Positions 41,056 to 49,440 of a stretch of 64,000 bases of DNA are shown here, piece after piece (position 1 is the first letter of the stretch; every line of letters starts with the position of its first letter). The notes under the pieces were generated by a model, which saw nothing but the letters and a program-made list of their open reading frames with translations, did not search any database and was not told where the DNA came from. Origin of the DNA: Thiothrix phosphatis (GTDB lineage: Bacteria; Pseudomonadota; Gammaproteobacteria; Thiotrichales; Thiotrichaceae); the NCBI RefSeq assembly GCF_035668035.1, contig NZ_JAYMYJ010000112.1, positions 164,038-228,037 on the forward strand, written 5' to 3'. Position numbers and translations under genes: made by a program.

Positions 41056-43011
41056 TTACTGATCCGTCAGCCAGTAAAAGCGGTAGGGCGGAATCACCAG
41101 TTCATCCTTGAACATGGCCGGGCGCTCCCCCGAATACAGGTCGCGCACCGCGCCGCTGCGGAAATAGGCTTTATGCCCGATGTCCCCCAGGTTCAGATGC
41201 TGCGGGGAGTTGTCGAAGTTGGCGACCACCAGCACCCGGCTGGCGGGCTGCAAGTGTTCGAAGCGGGCGAATACGAACAGGTGCGGATTGCCGACATCCA
41301 GCAGCTCGCGGTTGTTGAAGTCAGCGAAAGCGCTGACTTCCTTGCGCACCGCAATCATCTTTTTCAACGCATTGAACAGGCGGAATTCGATGGTTCCCGG
41401 CGTATTGCGCAGTTCCGCCTTGTCCCAGTCGATGCGCGGGCGGTGCGCCCAGCGGCTGTCATTGGCCTTGGCCGGGTCTTCCTGATAGGTGTTGTCGTTG
41501 AGCGTGCCGATTTCATCGCCGTAGTACAGCAGCGGGATGCCGCCGAACGACAGGATCATGCCGTGCAGCAGCAGGATGATCTTGATGGCAGTGTCGGTGC
41601 GCGCCGGGTCGTCGGCCTGCAAGGCGCTTTCCAGCCCCACCAGCGACGCCAGCGAACCGGAAATGCGGGTGTCGCCGGTTTTGTCGTTGTGCCCGAACGG
41701 CAGGCCGCGCGCCGGTGAGCCGGTATAGCGCCCGGTGTAATAATCGATCAGGAATTGGCGGTGGGCGTAAGGTTCGTAACCGACTGCGCGGATGTCATTG
41801 TCATCGAAGCCAAGGCCGATGTCGTCGTGGCAGCGCACGTAATTCAGCCAGGTCGCCCGCTCCAGCTTGTCGGGCAGGCTCTTGATGCCCTGGGTCAGCA
41901 GCCGGGCGTTCTTGGTGGCGACCGCATCCCACAACAATGCCATGAAGGTGGCGTTGTAGGCGATTTCACATTCCTTGGCGTTGATGGCGTCCTCGCCGAA
42001 ATACTTGATGATCTCGACCGGGGCGACGATGGCCTCGGCGATGAACAACACGCCGGGTGCCGTGACCTGGCAGCAGTCTTTCAGCAGTTGCAGGAGCAGG
42101 TGCGCCTCGCGCTCGTTCTGGCAGATGCTGCCGATTTTTTTCCACAGGAACGCCACCGCATCCAGCCGCAGGATGTCCGCCCCCTGGTTCGCCCAGTAGA
42201 GGATGATGTCGAGGATTTCGATGAACACCGCCGGGTTGCTGTAGTTCAAGTCCCATTGGTAGTTGTTGAACACCGTCATCACCCATTTGCCCATCGTCTC
42301 ATCCCAGGTGAAGTTGCCGGGCGAGGTTTCGGGGAAGATTTCCGGCATGGTGATTTCAAACATGTCCGGCACTTCGCGGTTGTCGAAGATGTAGTAATAA
42401 TCCTGGTATTTGGGGTCGCCCGCCCGCGCTTGTTGCGCCCATTCGTGTTCGTTGGAGGTGTGGTTCAGCACCACATCCAGGGTCAGCAGGATGTCGCGTT
42501 TGCGCAGTTCGTCCGCCAACGCCTGCAAGTCTTCCACCGAGCCGAAGCGCGCCCCGATCTGGCGGAAATCGCTGACCGCATAGCCGCCGTCGCTGGCACC
42601 CCGGGGGCATTGCAGCATCGGCATCAGGTGCACCATATTCACCCCCAGTTCCTGGAAGTAATGCGCCTTTTCGGCCAGGTGCGGCAGGTTTTTGGCGAAA
42701 CCGTCGGCGTACAGCGCCATCCCCACCCATTCCTGGCTTAAAAACCAGTTGTGGTCCTTTTCGCGCGCCAGATCGGAATCGCGCAGGTGTTGTGGGCGCG
42801 CCACGTATTGCCGCGCCAGGGTTTCCACCAGATGTTGGACATGGACGCGGAAATCCTCGCGCTTGCCATACAGGATGTTGAACAGCGAATGGATGGAATA
42901 GAAATTCGCCCCCAACCGTGTGTAAAAGTGGCGTAGCCCTTCGCCCTTGATGGTCGGGTCCAGCTCAATCAGGATGTCGTTGAGCAGGGAATGGGAAACC
43001 TGTTCGTACAT
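41056..43011 (-). CDS. ams: Amylosucrase (GH13 family)
   Basis: A 651-residue GH13 enzyme that splits sucrose and transfers glucose to alpha-1,4-glucan, releasing fructose. The start at 43011 has GGAG before it, and the frame upstream is antisense to fructokinase. Catalytic residues: nucleophile Asp284 in GADILRLDAVAFLW, acid/base Glu326 in LFIAEAIVAP, and the third acid in YVRCHDDIGLGF. QLGVNMVHLMPMLQCPRGASDGGY-type amylosucrase N-terminal features and YTGSPARGLPFG are also present. It is 10 nt after fruK in the sps-spp-fruK-ams operon. Sucrose hydrolase is a closely related alternative. Confidence 0.93.
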   Translation of the reverse strand: MYEQVSHSLLNDILIELDPTIKGEGLRHFYTRLGANFYSIHSLFNILYGKREDFRVHVQHLVETLARQYVARPQHLRDSDLAREKDHNWFLSQEWVGMALYADGFAKNLPHLAEKAHYFQELGVNMVHLMPMLQCPRGASDGGYAVSDFRQIGARFGSVEDLQALADELRKRDILLTLDVVLNHTSNEHEWAQQARAGDPKYQDYYYIFDNREVPDMFEITMPEIFPETSPGNFTWDETMGKWVMTVFNNYQWDLNYSNPAVFIEILDIILYWANQGADILRLDAVAFLWKKIGSICQNEREAHLLLQLLKDCCQVTAPGVLFIAEAIVAPVEIIKYFGEDAINAKECEIAYNATFMALLWDAVATKNARLLTQGIKSLPDKLERATWLNYVRCHDDIGLGFDDNDIRAVGYEPYAHRQFLIDYYTGRYTGSPARGLPFGHNDKTGDTRISGSLASLVGLESALQADDPARTDTAIKIILLLHGMILSFGGIPLLYYGDEIGTLNDNTYQEDPAKANDSRWAHRPRIDWDKAELRNTPGTIEFRLFNALKKMIAVRKEVSAFADFNNRELLDVGNPHLFVFARFEHLQPASRVLVVANFDNSPQHLNLGDIGHKAYFRSGAVRDLYSGERPAMFKDELVIPPYRFYWLTDQ

Positions 43012-43021
43012 GAGCGCTCCT

Positions 43022-43933
43022 TTATAGTCCCCAATGATCAATGAATGGTTGGTAAAACGCCCGCTGCCGGGTGGTGGCGCCACGCAGGCCCACCACGGCA
43101 GCGGCGAATTGCTGCGCCCGTTGCAGGGTTTGTTCCATCGGCCAGCCGTGCGCCAGCCCCAGCAACAGCACGCTGCTGAAGGAATCGCCCGCGCCGACCG
43201 TATCCACCACCTGCGCGGCCTGTTCCGGCCTGACCTGCAAGCGTGCGCCGCTGGCCGAAACCGCGGCCGCCCCCGCCGCGCCCTGGGTGATGACCAGCCA
43301 TTCCAGCGGCAGGGTGTCGAACAGGCTGCGGATGCGCCCTTCAGCGTCCCCGGCTTGCGGTACGATGGCCGCCAGTTCATCGGCGTTGATCTTTAGCCAA
43401 CGCGCGCCTTGCAACCACGGCGTCAGGAGGGTTTCGTCCCACCACGGTGCTCGCAGGTTGATGTCGATGAAACGCGCCGCCGCGCCGGTTTGTTGCGCCA
43501 GTTGTTCCCAGGCGTGGCGGGAAACCGGCTGCCGCAGGGCCAGGCTGCCGTGGTAGAGCAGGGCGTTGGCGGGCGGCGGCGGCAGCTTTTCCGCACGGAT
43601 GAAATCCCAGGCGCTGTCCGGCGTGATGGTGTAATGCGGTTCGCCGTCATGAAAGCGGACTTCCACCGCGCCGGTTGGGTAATCCGGGCTGGTTTGCAGG
43701 CCGGAGACATCCATGCCCCAATCCTGCATGGCCGTGCGCACCTGTTCCCCCAACGGGTCGGCACCGACGGCGGAGACGAACAGTGGCTGCAAACCGAACG
43801 CCTGCAAATGCCAAGCGACGTTGAACGGCGCGCCGCCCAATACGGTGGAGCCATCCGGGAAGCGGTCAAACAGCACTTCGCCAAAGATGACCGGGCGCGG
43901 CGTAGCGGTTGCGCAGTGGGGTTTGTCTGTCAT
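43022..43933 (-). CDS. fruK: Fructokinase (PfkB/ribokinase family)
   Basis: A 303-residue sugar kinase phosphorylating fructose. The start at 43933 overlaps the phosphatase stop by 4 nt. Landmarks are VIFGEVLFDRFPDGSTVLGGAPFNVAWHL at the substrate lid, ANALLYHGSLAL and the anion-hole/catalytic signature VVDTVGAGDSFSSVLLLGL. Fructose specificity is supported by the operon: amylosucrase, the next gene, releases fructose from sucrose. Confidence 0.92.
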   Translation of the reverse strand: MTDKPHCATATPRPVIFGEVLFDRFPDGSTVLGGAPFNVAWHLQAFGLQPLFVSAVGADPLGEQVRTAMQDWGMDVSGLQTSPDYPTGAVEVRFHDGEPHYTITPDSAWDFIRAEKLPPPPANALLYHGSLALRQPVSRHAWEQLAQQTGAAARFIDINLRAPWWDETLLTPWLQGARWLKINADELAAIVPQAGDAEGRIRSLFDTLPLEWLVITQGAAGAAAVSASGARLQVRPEQAAQVVDTVGAGDSFSSVLLLGLAHGWPMEQTLQRAQQFAAAVVGLRGATTRQRAFYQPFIDHWGL

Positions 43934-44778
43934 GCGGTTTTCTCCAGCCGGGCGGTGATGGCGGGGTGGTAATGGGCGATGCCTTCGAGGATTCCGGCGG
44001 CGTAATTGCCATTCATGCCGAAGAATCCACCCTGGGCGAGATACAGCGTCCGTTCCGCCCCAGTCATGCGGACTGTCTGCCAAGCTTCGGCCTTGATGGC
44101 GGGGCTGGCGTTATTGACCAGGGTGGCCGGAATTGGGCTGACCAGCACCGGCAGGTCATTGCCGCTGTCGCCGGAAAACACGGTGTTCCCCTGCTTGAAG
44201 CCCCGCTCCGCCATCAGGAATTCGATGGCGTGGCGCTTGCTTGCACGGGCGGGCAGGATGTCCAGCAGGCCGGTGTTGGCCGGGCCGTCAATGCTCCAGA
44301 TCAGGCTGGCGCGGATGCTGCGGGCGATCAGGCGTTGCCTCACCTGATCCAGCAGGTATTGGTGGTTAGTGTGCAGGCTGACGTAGTAACTCAGTTTGTG
44401 GGTGTTCTGCTTGACTGTCTCCTGCAACCGCAATTCAGGGATGTCCTGTAGCAGGACAGCCAATTGCACGCGGCTACGCCCACCCCAGTCGGGGGCAATG
44501 TGCTGTGTCCAGGCGGGCCAAGGTTCCCAGCGCCAGCGTTGGCAGCTGTAAAGGGTGGCACCGACATCGCCGATCACGAAATCTGGTAGCGGCAGGTCGT
44601 AGTCGATGATGGCGTCACGCACCAGGGCGGCGTGGCGCCCGCTGACGTAGGCGAGGGTGATTTCCGGCAGTTCCGCCAGTTTGCGGAACCAGCGGCGGGC
44701 GGCGGGCGATTCCGGCTCCGCGCCGTTGGGCAACAGGGTGCGGTCAAGGTCGGTGCAGATCAGCAATGGCCGGTTCAT
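43930..44778 (-). CDS. spp: Sucrose-6-phosphate phosphatase (HAD superfamily)
   Basis: A 282-residue HAD phosphatase. Motif I CTDLDRTLLPNG holds the Asp nucleophile and Asp/Thr; motif II is AYVSGRH; the late motif FSGDSGNDLPVL coordinates magnesium. The C2-type cap with LSYYVSL is like plant and cyanobacterial sucrose-phosphate phosphatases. It would hydrolyse sucrose-6-phosphate made by the upstream synthase. It overlaps both neighbours by 4 nt, implying coupled translation. Confidence 0.91.
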   Translation of the reverse strand: MNRPLLICTDLDRTLLPNGAEPESPAARRWFRKLAELPEITLAYVSGRHAALVRDAIIDYDLPLPDFVIGDVGATLYSCQRWRWEPWPAWTQHIAPDWGGRSRVQLAVLLQDIPELRLQETVKQNTHKLSYYVSLHTNHQYLLDQVRQRLIARSIRASLIWSIDGPANTGLLDILPARASKRHAIEFLMAERGFKQGNTVFSGDSGNDLPVLVSPIPATLVNNASPAIKAEAWQTVRMTGAERTLYLAQGGFFGMNGNYAAGILEGIAHYHPAITARLEKTA

Positions 44779-46931
44779 GGTGCCGCCACCTCGCAGGCTT
44801 GGAAGAAATGGTAATGTTCGATGGCTTCCAGTATGCCTTCCGCATACGGGCGGGTGGCGAAGAAAATGCCTTCGGCGTTGGCCAGGGCCAGTTCGGACAG
44901 CTCTTCGTGATGGCGGTTGGCGACCACCACCGCCAGGGTGTTGCCGCGGATCATGTCTTCGTCCGCGCCCGAACCGCCCGCCGCCAGCACCCGCTCCAGC
45001 GGGATGTCGCGTTTGTCGGCGAACCAGCGCAGCGCCAGCCCTTTGGAGGCCCGCACCGGAATGATGTCGAGGTATTGGCCGAACGACAGCATGACGTTCA
45101 CCGCCTGCCCTTCCTGGTGCAGCAGTTTGTTGATGTGCTGAAGGTCTGGCGCAATCTGTGGGTCAATGAAGTAGCTGACTTTGAAGCGGCTTTGTTCGTT
45201 GTTGGGTTGCAGTTTCAGCCCCGGCAGGCCGCTTAGGGTGCGGCGGATGATGCGCGGGTTCCACAGATGGTCGATGTGCAGTTCCCAGGCGCTGTCTGGC
45301 AGCAGGTTGGGGGCGTAGTAAATTTCGGTGCCAAGGCTGGTGATCAGCACGTCCGGTGGTGGGATGCGGTGTTTCTTCAACAGTTGCATGGCCGAATCCA
45401 GCCGCCGTCCGGTGGCGATGCCGAACAGCACGCATTTGCGGTTGGCTTGCAGCGCCTGGATGAATGGCGTGAGCGATTCCGGCCTGCCCAGCAAGTTCTG
45501 GTCGAGGTCGGAGAACAGCGCGCGGTCGTGGTGCAGTTGTTTGCGGCGTCTGGCCGGTATTGGTGGGGAAGCCTGCGCCTGTTCCAGCAACGGGCGGGTC
45601 GCCTCCAGGTATTTTTCCACATGCGCTTGCCAGGAATAGTGCTGTTTCACGCCTTGCAGGCCGTTGGCGGCGAGGGTCTGCCACTGTCCCGCAGCGGTCA
45701 GGACGCGCAGCAGCTTGTCCGTGATGTCGGCGTTGTCCAGCGGGTTGACCAGGTGGCCGTTGTGGCAGTTGCCGATGATGTCGGTGGGGCCGCCGTCTTC
45801 GGTGGCGACAATGGGCAGGCCGCTGGCGGCAGCTTCGATCAGGGTCAGGCCGAACGGTTCGGTCAGGGCGGGGTTGATGAAAACGCCTTGGCTAAACGCG
45901 GCCAACCGGTAGAGGGTCGGCACTTCGGTTGGCTGGTGGTGTTTGGGGTAGGCCACCTTGCCGTACAAGTCGTATTGGTCGACGTGCAGCAAGATTTCTT
46001 GCAGCACTTCCTGTGCGCCGGTGTCCATCTCGCGGATGTCGTCGCGGTTGCCCGCGATGATGACCAGGTTGGCGAGCTGTTGGAGTTCCGGCGACTCGCC
46101 ATAGGCGCTGACCAGTTGGGCGATGTTCTTGCGCGGGTCGGGGCGCGACAGGGCGAGGATCATCGGTTTGCCGGGGTCTTGCAGGAAGCGGGCGACTTCG
46201 GCGGCAATGTTGGTATGGAATTCATCCCCGGTAGGTGGATAAAACTGCTGCAAATCAGTGCCGGGTGGCACCACCCGCATCCGTTCGGGTTGGTAATGGT
46301 CGTACAGGGCGTATTGCTCGTTGATTTCCTGATGGGTGCTGGTGATGACGCGCTCGGCCACGCCCAGGGTGGTTTCCTCCGCTTCAATGCGGCGGGTGAT
46401 GTTGTAGCGGGCTTCCAGCGCCTCTTTGCTGTGTCCGGCGGCCAGCAGCTGGCGGCGTTTGCTGCGCCCCAGCGAGTGGCCGGTATGCGCCAGCGGGACG
46501 CCCAGCAAACTGGAGATGCGTGTGCCGACGTAGCCTGCGTCCGCGTAATGGCTGTGGATGAGGGCCGGGCGGCGCGGCTGCTGTTTGATGAAATGGATCA
46601 GGTTGTCGGCGAAGCTGTCGAGGCTGTCCCACAATTGCTCTTTGGGGATGTAGGCTTCCTCGCCGCAGTCGATGCGCACGATGCGGGTATTGGCGGAAAG
46701 CGGTTCGATGGGCTGGGCGTAATCGTCGCTGACGGCGGGATCAATCACCCGCCGGGTGACCAGATCCACTTGCCCGACGGCGGGATGTTCGCCCAGCGCG
46801 CGCGCCAGCTCCACCACGTATTTGGTCTGGCCGCCGGTGTCGGCGTCGCGGCCCAGTTCAAGGTTTTGCCCGCGTATCAGCCCGTGGATGCTGATCAGGA
46901 CAAGGTAAGGTTTGCCGTTGTCGTTCGTCAT
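44775..46931 (-). CDS. sps: Sucrose-phosphate synthase with C-terminal HAD-like domain
   Basis: A 718-residue two-domain enzyme joining a nucleotide-glucose donor and fructose-6-phosphate. The start at 46931 has CCGGAG upstream. The GT-B glycosyltransferase part (about 1-460) has SIHGLIRGQNLELGRDADTG, HSHYADAGYVG, GHSLGRSKRRQLL, ALSRPDPRKNIAQLV and the nucleotide-binding FINPALTEPFGLTLIEAAASGLP. The HAD-like part (about 490-718) has FSDLDQNLLG in place of DxDxT, plus AAGGSGADEDMI. The Thr-to-Asn change in motif I suggests weak or no phosphatase activity, consistent with a separate spp gene. It is the first gene of the sucrose operon. Confidence 0.93.
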   Translation of the reverse strand: MTNDNGKPYLVLISIHGLIRGQNLELGRDADTGGQTKYVVELARALGEHPAVGQVDLVTRRVIDPAVSDDYAQPIEPLSANTRIVRIDCGEEAYIPKEQLWDSLDSFADNLIHFIKQQPRRPALIHSHYADAGYVGTRISSLLGVPLAHTGHSLGRSKRRQLLAAGHSKEALEARYNITRRIEAEETTLGVAERVITSTHQEINEQYALYDHYQPERMRVVPPGTDLQQFYPPTGDEFHTNIAAEVARFLQDPGKPMILALSRPDPRKNIAQLVSAYGESPELQQLANLVIIAGNRDDIREMDTGAQEVLQEILLHVDQYDLYGKVAYPKHHQPTEVPTLYRLAAFSQGVFINPALTEPFGLTLIEAAASGLPIVATEDGGPTDIIGNCHNGHLVNPLDNADITDKLLRVLTAAGQWQTLAANGLQGVKQHYSWQAHVEKYLEATRPLLEQAQASPPIPARRRKQLHHDRALFSDLDQNLLGRPESLTPFIQALQANRKCVLFGIATGRRLDSAMQLLKKHRIPPPDVLITSLGTEIYYAPNLLPDSAWELHIDHLWNPRIIRRTLSGLPGLKLQPNNEQSRFKVSYFIDPQIAPDLQHINKLLHQEGQAVNVMLSFGQYLDIIPVRASKGLALRWFADKRDIPLERVLAAGGSGADEDMIRGNTLAVVVANRHHEELSELALANAEGIFFATRPYAEGILEAIEHYHFFQACEVAAP

Positions 46932-47127
46932 TTTGTGCTCCGGTTTGCGCACGCAAAAGCTGGCGCGCATGGAGTTTGTCTGAGGGTGTGGCGGCTATTC
47001 TAGCATGGATGGGGGGAGGGTGGTTGTTTACAGGTTGTGGGAAGGGAAAGGGGCGGGAATGATCAGGCTGGTTGGGGCCATTGATTGGGTGAAATTGGGA
47101 GGGCGCAATGCAGCGGCGGATAATTGT

Positions 47128-47152
47128 GCGTGAGGGGGAGTCCCCCTCACGC
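47128..47152 (-). terminator. Strong GC hairpin downstream of the GATGGAT-repeat gene
   Basis: GCGTGAGGGG and CCCCTCACGC pair perfectly around GAGT, 15 nt past the leftward stop at 47168. No T run follows on the minus strand, so it may protect mRNA or act as a weak terminator before sps. Confidence 0.45.
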
Positions 47153-47167
47153 TGTTGAGGTTGGGGT

Positions 47168-47974
47168 TTACCTCGTTATTATTATCGGATATATCCAATA
47201 CAATGGACGGCCATCGCTAAAAGTTACAGGTTGTCCATTCTCCAGCACCGGCTCCCAATCGGTTTTTGGGGTGTCCGAAAACGTTGCCCAAACCACATGC
47301 TGAAGATCCACTATTTGGCTGGTTTCTCCCTCCTTGCGGATAAGGACTGGGAATATGTTGGGATATTTTGCGAGTGCATCGGCAGGGGGCGTCAGTGATG
47401 ATAGAAAAGCACGGCTGTCTGCGGAGGTGCTGTCGCCCATGACAATGTTACCCAATCCGGTAGCGCCTGTGGAGCCGGTAGCGCCTGTTGCACCGCCCGT
47501 GGCTCCGGTTGCACCGCCGGTGGTTCCGGTGGCACCTGTGGCTCCGGTGGCACCGCCTGTGGCTCCGGTGGCACCGCCTGTGGCTCCGGTGGCTCCACCT
47601 GTGGCACCTGTTGCACCGCCCGTGGCTCCGGTGGCTCCGCCTGTGGCTCCGGTGGCTCCGCCTGTGGCTCCGGTGGCTCCGCCTGTGGCTCCGGTGGCTC
47701 CACCTGTGGCTCCGGTGGCACCGCCCGTGGCTCCGGTGGCACCGCCCGTGGCTCCAGAATTGTTCAGCGCTTGCAGTTGCTCAGTGACCGCCGTGATGAG
47801 ATTTCTCAATTGCTGAGAAATACCCGGTTGATTCGACAGCCGATTTAACTGATTTTGCAGCGTAGTGGTGATATTGGCGATGGTCTCGCTGGAGATTCCG
47901 GCAGGTTGCCTCTGCCCTGAAAGTGTCCGTGCAAGCAATGCGAGATTACGTTGTAAAGATCCAGCACCAAGCAT
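47168..47974 (-). CDS. GATGGAT-repeat protein, unknown function
   Basis: A 268-residue protein starting MLGAGSLQRN at 47974 with GAGGA 7 nt upstream; a longer frame to 48031 lacks a ribosome site. Residues 1-72 look helical (SSETIANITTTLQNQLNRL). Residues about 73-171 are roughly a dozen 7-residue GATGGAT units with a few variants (GTT, GST). The Gly spacing (1, 4, 5, 8) is not the Gly-X-Y of collagen. Residues 172-268 form a mixed domain ending WIYPIIITR, with PVLIRKEGETSQIVDLQHVVW. No signal peptide or membrane helix. It is not recognised; the repeat is compatible with a fibre or linker. Confidence 0.75.
   Translation of the reverse strand: MLGAGSLQRNLALLARTLSGQRQPAGISSETIANITTTLQNQLNRLSNQPGISQQLRNLITAVTEQLQALNNSGATGGATGATGGATGATGGATGATGGATGATGGATGATGGATGATGGATGATGGATGATGGATGATGGATGATGATGTTGGATGATGGATGATGSTGATGLGNIVMGDSTSADSRAFLSSLTPPADALAKYPNIFPVLIRKEGETSQIVDLQHVVWATFSDTPKTDWEPVLENGQPVTFSDGRPLYWIYPIIITR
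47462..47757 (-). repeat. 21-bp tandem repeat array encoding GATGGAT units
   Basis: About 300 bp of near-identical 21-bp units (plus-strand form gtggctccggtggcaccgcc with single-base variants). The repeat stays in one frame on the minus strand and is prone to length change by slippage. Variation between gct and gca at the third codon base shows synonymous drift. Confidence 0.9.
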
Positions 47975-48031
47975 AACTATTCCTCTGTTAACAAATGTAA
48001 AATTAAATTCCGGGGAGGGTGGGAAAAGCAT

Positions 48032-48265
48032 ATTTAAAATATGGAAAATATGATGTGAGATGGACGATAAGGGGCTGTTAATGCTTGATAGGTGGGAATG
48101 GGATATATGGGTGTGTCACTTACATTTTCACATAAATTATTTAAATAAATAGATTTTTTCTACTTTTAACTGAATATCCACGAAGCTTTAACCCTGAATC
48201 AACAGTAAGGTTTTTGCCCCCATGTTAAGCTTGGCGGCTTTTAAAACAATTATGGAGTACCCAGC
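48032..48265. other. Divergent spacer between the GATGGAT-repeat gene and the Old Yellow Enzyme gene
   Basis: An AT-rich spacer that must hold promoters for both directions. No confident -35/-10 pair, operator palindrome or small gene was seen. Confidence 0.4.
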
Positions 48266-49330
48266 ATGCCTTCACTATTTGACCCGGCCCAGGTGGGCGA
48301 TCTCTATTTGCGCAATCGTATTGTTATGTCGCCGCTGACCCGCTGCCGCGCCAGCGAAGGCCGTGTGCCCAACGCGCTGATGGCGGAATATTACCGTCAG
48401 CGTGCCAGTGCAGGCCTGCTCCTGAGCGAAGCAACATCTGTCACGCCGATGGGTGTGGGCTACCCGGACACCCCCGGCGTCTGGTCTGACGAACAGGTTG
48501 AAGGCTGGAAACTGACCACGGATGCTGTGCATGCTGAAGGTGGGTTGATTTTCCTGCAGCTGTGGCATGTCGGGCGCGTTTCCCACCCGTACTACCTGAA
48601 TGGCGAACTGCCGGTGGCACCCAGCGCGATTGCGCCGGAAGGGCACGTCAGTCTGGTACGGCCTATGCAAAACTACGTGACCCCGCGTGCTTTGGAGACG
48701 GAAGAGCTGCCCGGCATCATCGAGGCTTACCGCCAGGGTGCGGAAAACGCCAAACGCGCCGGTTTCGACGGGGTGGAAATCCACGCTGCCAACGGCTATC
48801 TGCTCGACCAGTTTTTGCAGGACAGCACCAACAAACGTACCGATGCCTATGGTGGTTCCCTGGAAAACCGCGCCCGTCTGCTGCTGGAAGTCACTGATGC
48901 CGTGATTGGTGTATGGGGAGCCGGGCGGGTTGGCGTGCATCTGGCGCCACGTTGCGATGCACATACCATGGGCGATTCCGACCCGCTGGCGACCTTCAGC
49001 TATGTGGCAAGTGAGCTGGGCAAACGCAAGGTCGCTTTCATCTTTGCCCGTGAATCGCTGGGCGAAAACCGTATCGGGCCGCAGTTGAAGGAAGCCTTTG
49101 GTGGTTTCTACATCGCCAATGAAGGCTTTGATGCCGCCAGCGCCCAGCAGGTGTTGCAGGCAGGTGAAGCGGATGCGGTGGCTTTCGGCAAGACCATCAT
49201 TGCCAACCCTGACTTGCCGCGCCGTATGCAGGAAAGCCTGCCGCTGAACCCGCCTGACTTCAACAGCTTCTATGGCGTGGGCTTGTCTGACCCGGCCATC
49301 GGCTACACGGATTATCCTTTCGCGGATTAA
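48266..49330 (+). CDS. Old Yellow Enzyme family alkene reductase (NemA-like)
   Basis: A 354-residue FMN protein reducing activated C=C bonds or nitro compounds with NAD(P)H. Landmarks are SPLTRCRASEGRVPNALMAEYY near the FMN site, LWHVGRVSHPYY, GFDGVEIHAANGYLLDQFLQ, TDAYGGSLENRARLLLEV and DAVAFGKTIIANPDLPRR. Length and motifs fit the E. coli NemA/xenobiotic reductase class. Natural substrate unknown. Transcribed alone upstream of xfp. Confidence 0.92.
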   Translation: MPSLFDPAQVGDLYLRNRIVMSPLTRCRASEGRVPNALMAEYYRQRASAGLLLSEATSVTPMGVGYPDTPGVWSDEQVEGWKLTTDAVHAEGGLIFLQLWHVGRVSHPYYLNGELPVAPSAIAPEGHVSLVRPMQNYVTPRALETEELPGIIEAYRQGAENAKRAGFDGVEIHAANGYLLDQFLQDSTNKRTDAYGGSLENRARLLLEVTDAVIGVWGAGRVGVHLAPRCDAHTMGDSDPLATFSYVASELGKRKVAFIFARESLGENRIGPQLKEAFGGFYIANEGFDAASAQQVLQAGEADAVAFGKTIIANPDLPRRMQESLPLNPPDFNSFYGVGLSDPAIGYTDYPFAD

Positions 49331-49360
49331 CGTGGCGCATATCTTGCTGTCTCCTTAGAC

Positions 49361-49395
49361 ACTGTGATGGTCTTGTTTCATCAGGCCGTCACAGT
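49361..49395 (+). terminator. Inverted repeat after the Old Yellow Enzyme gene
   Basis: ACTGTGA (49361-49367) and TCACAGT (49389-49395) form a 7-bp stem with a 21-nt loop and no T run. A weak terminator or an operator before xfp. Confidence 0.3.
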
Positions 49396-49440
49396 TGAAT
49401 CCCACAATCGAAAATAAATGACCACCAAAGGAGAACCAAA

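Noticed and set aside
47462..47757. Possible CRISPR array
   Set aside because: Units are contiguous 21-bp in-frame codon repeats without unique spacers.
47334..47816. A 160-codon rightward frame of PVAPVAPP repeats
   Set aside because: It is the antisense reading of the GATGGAT array. The leftward gene has a proper ribosome site, non-repetitive domains on both sides and a sensible length.
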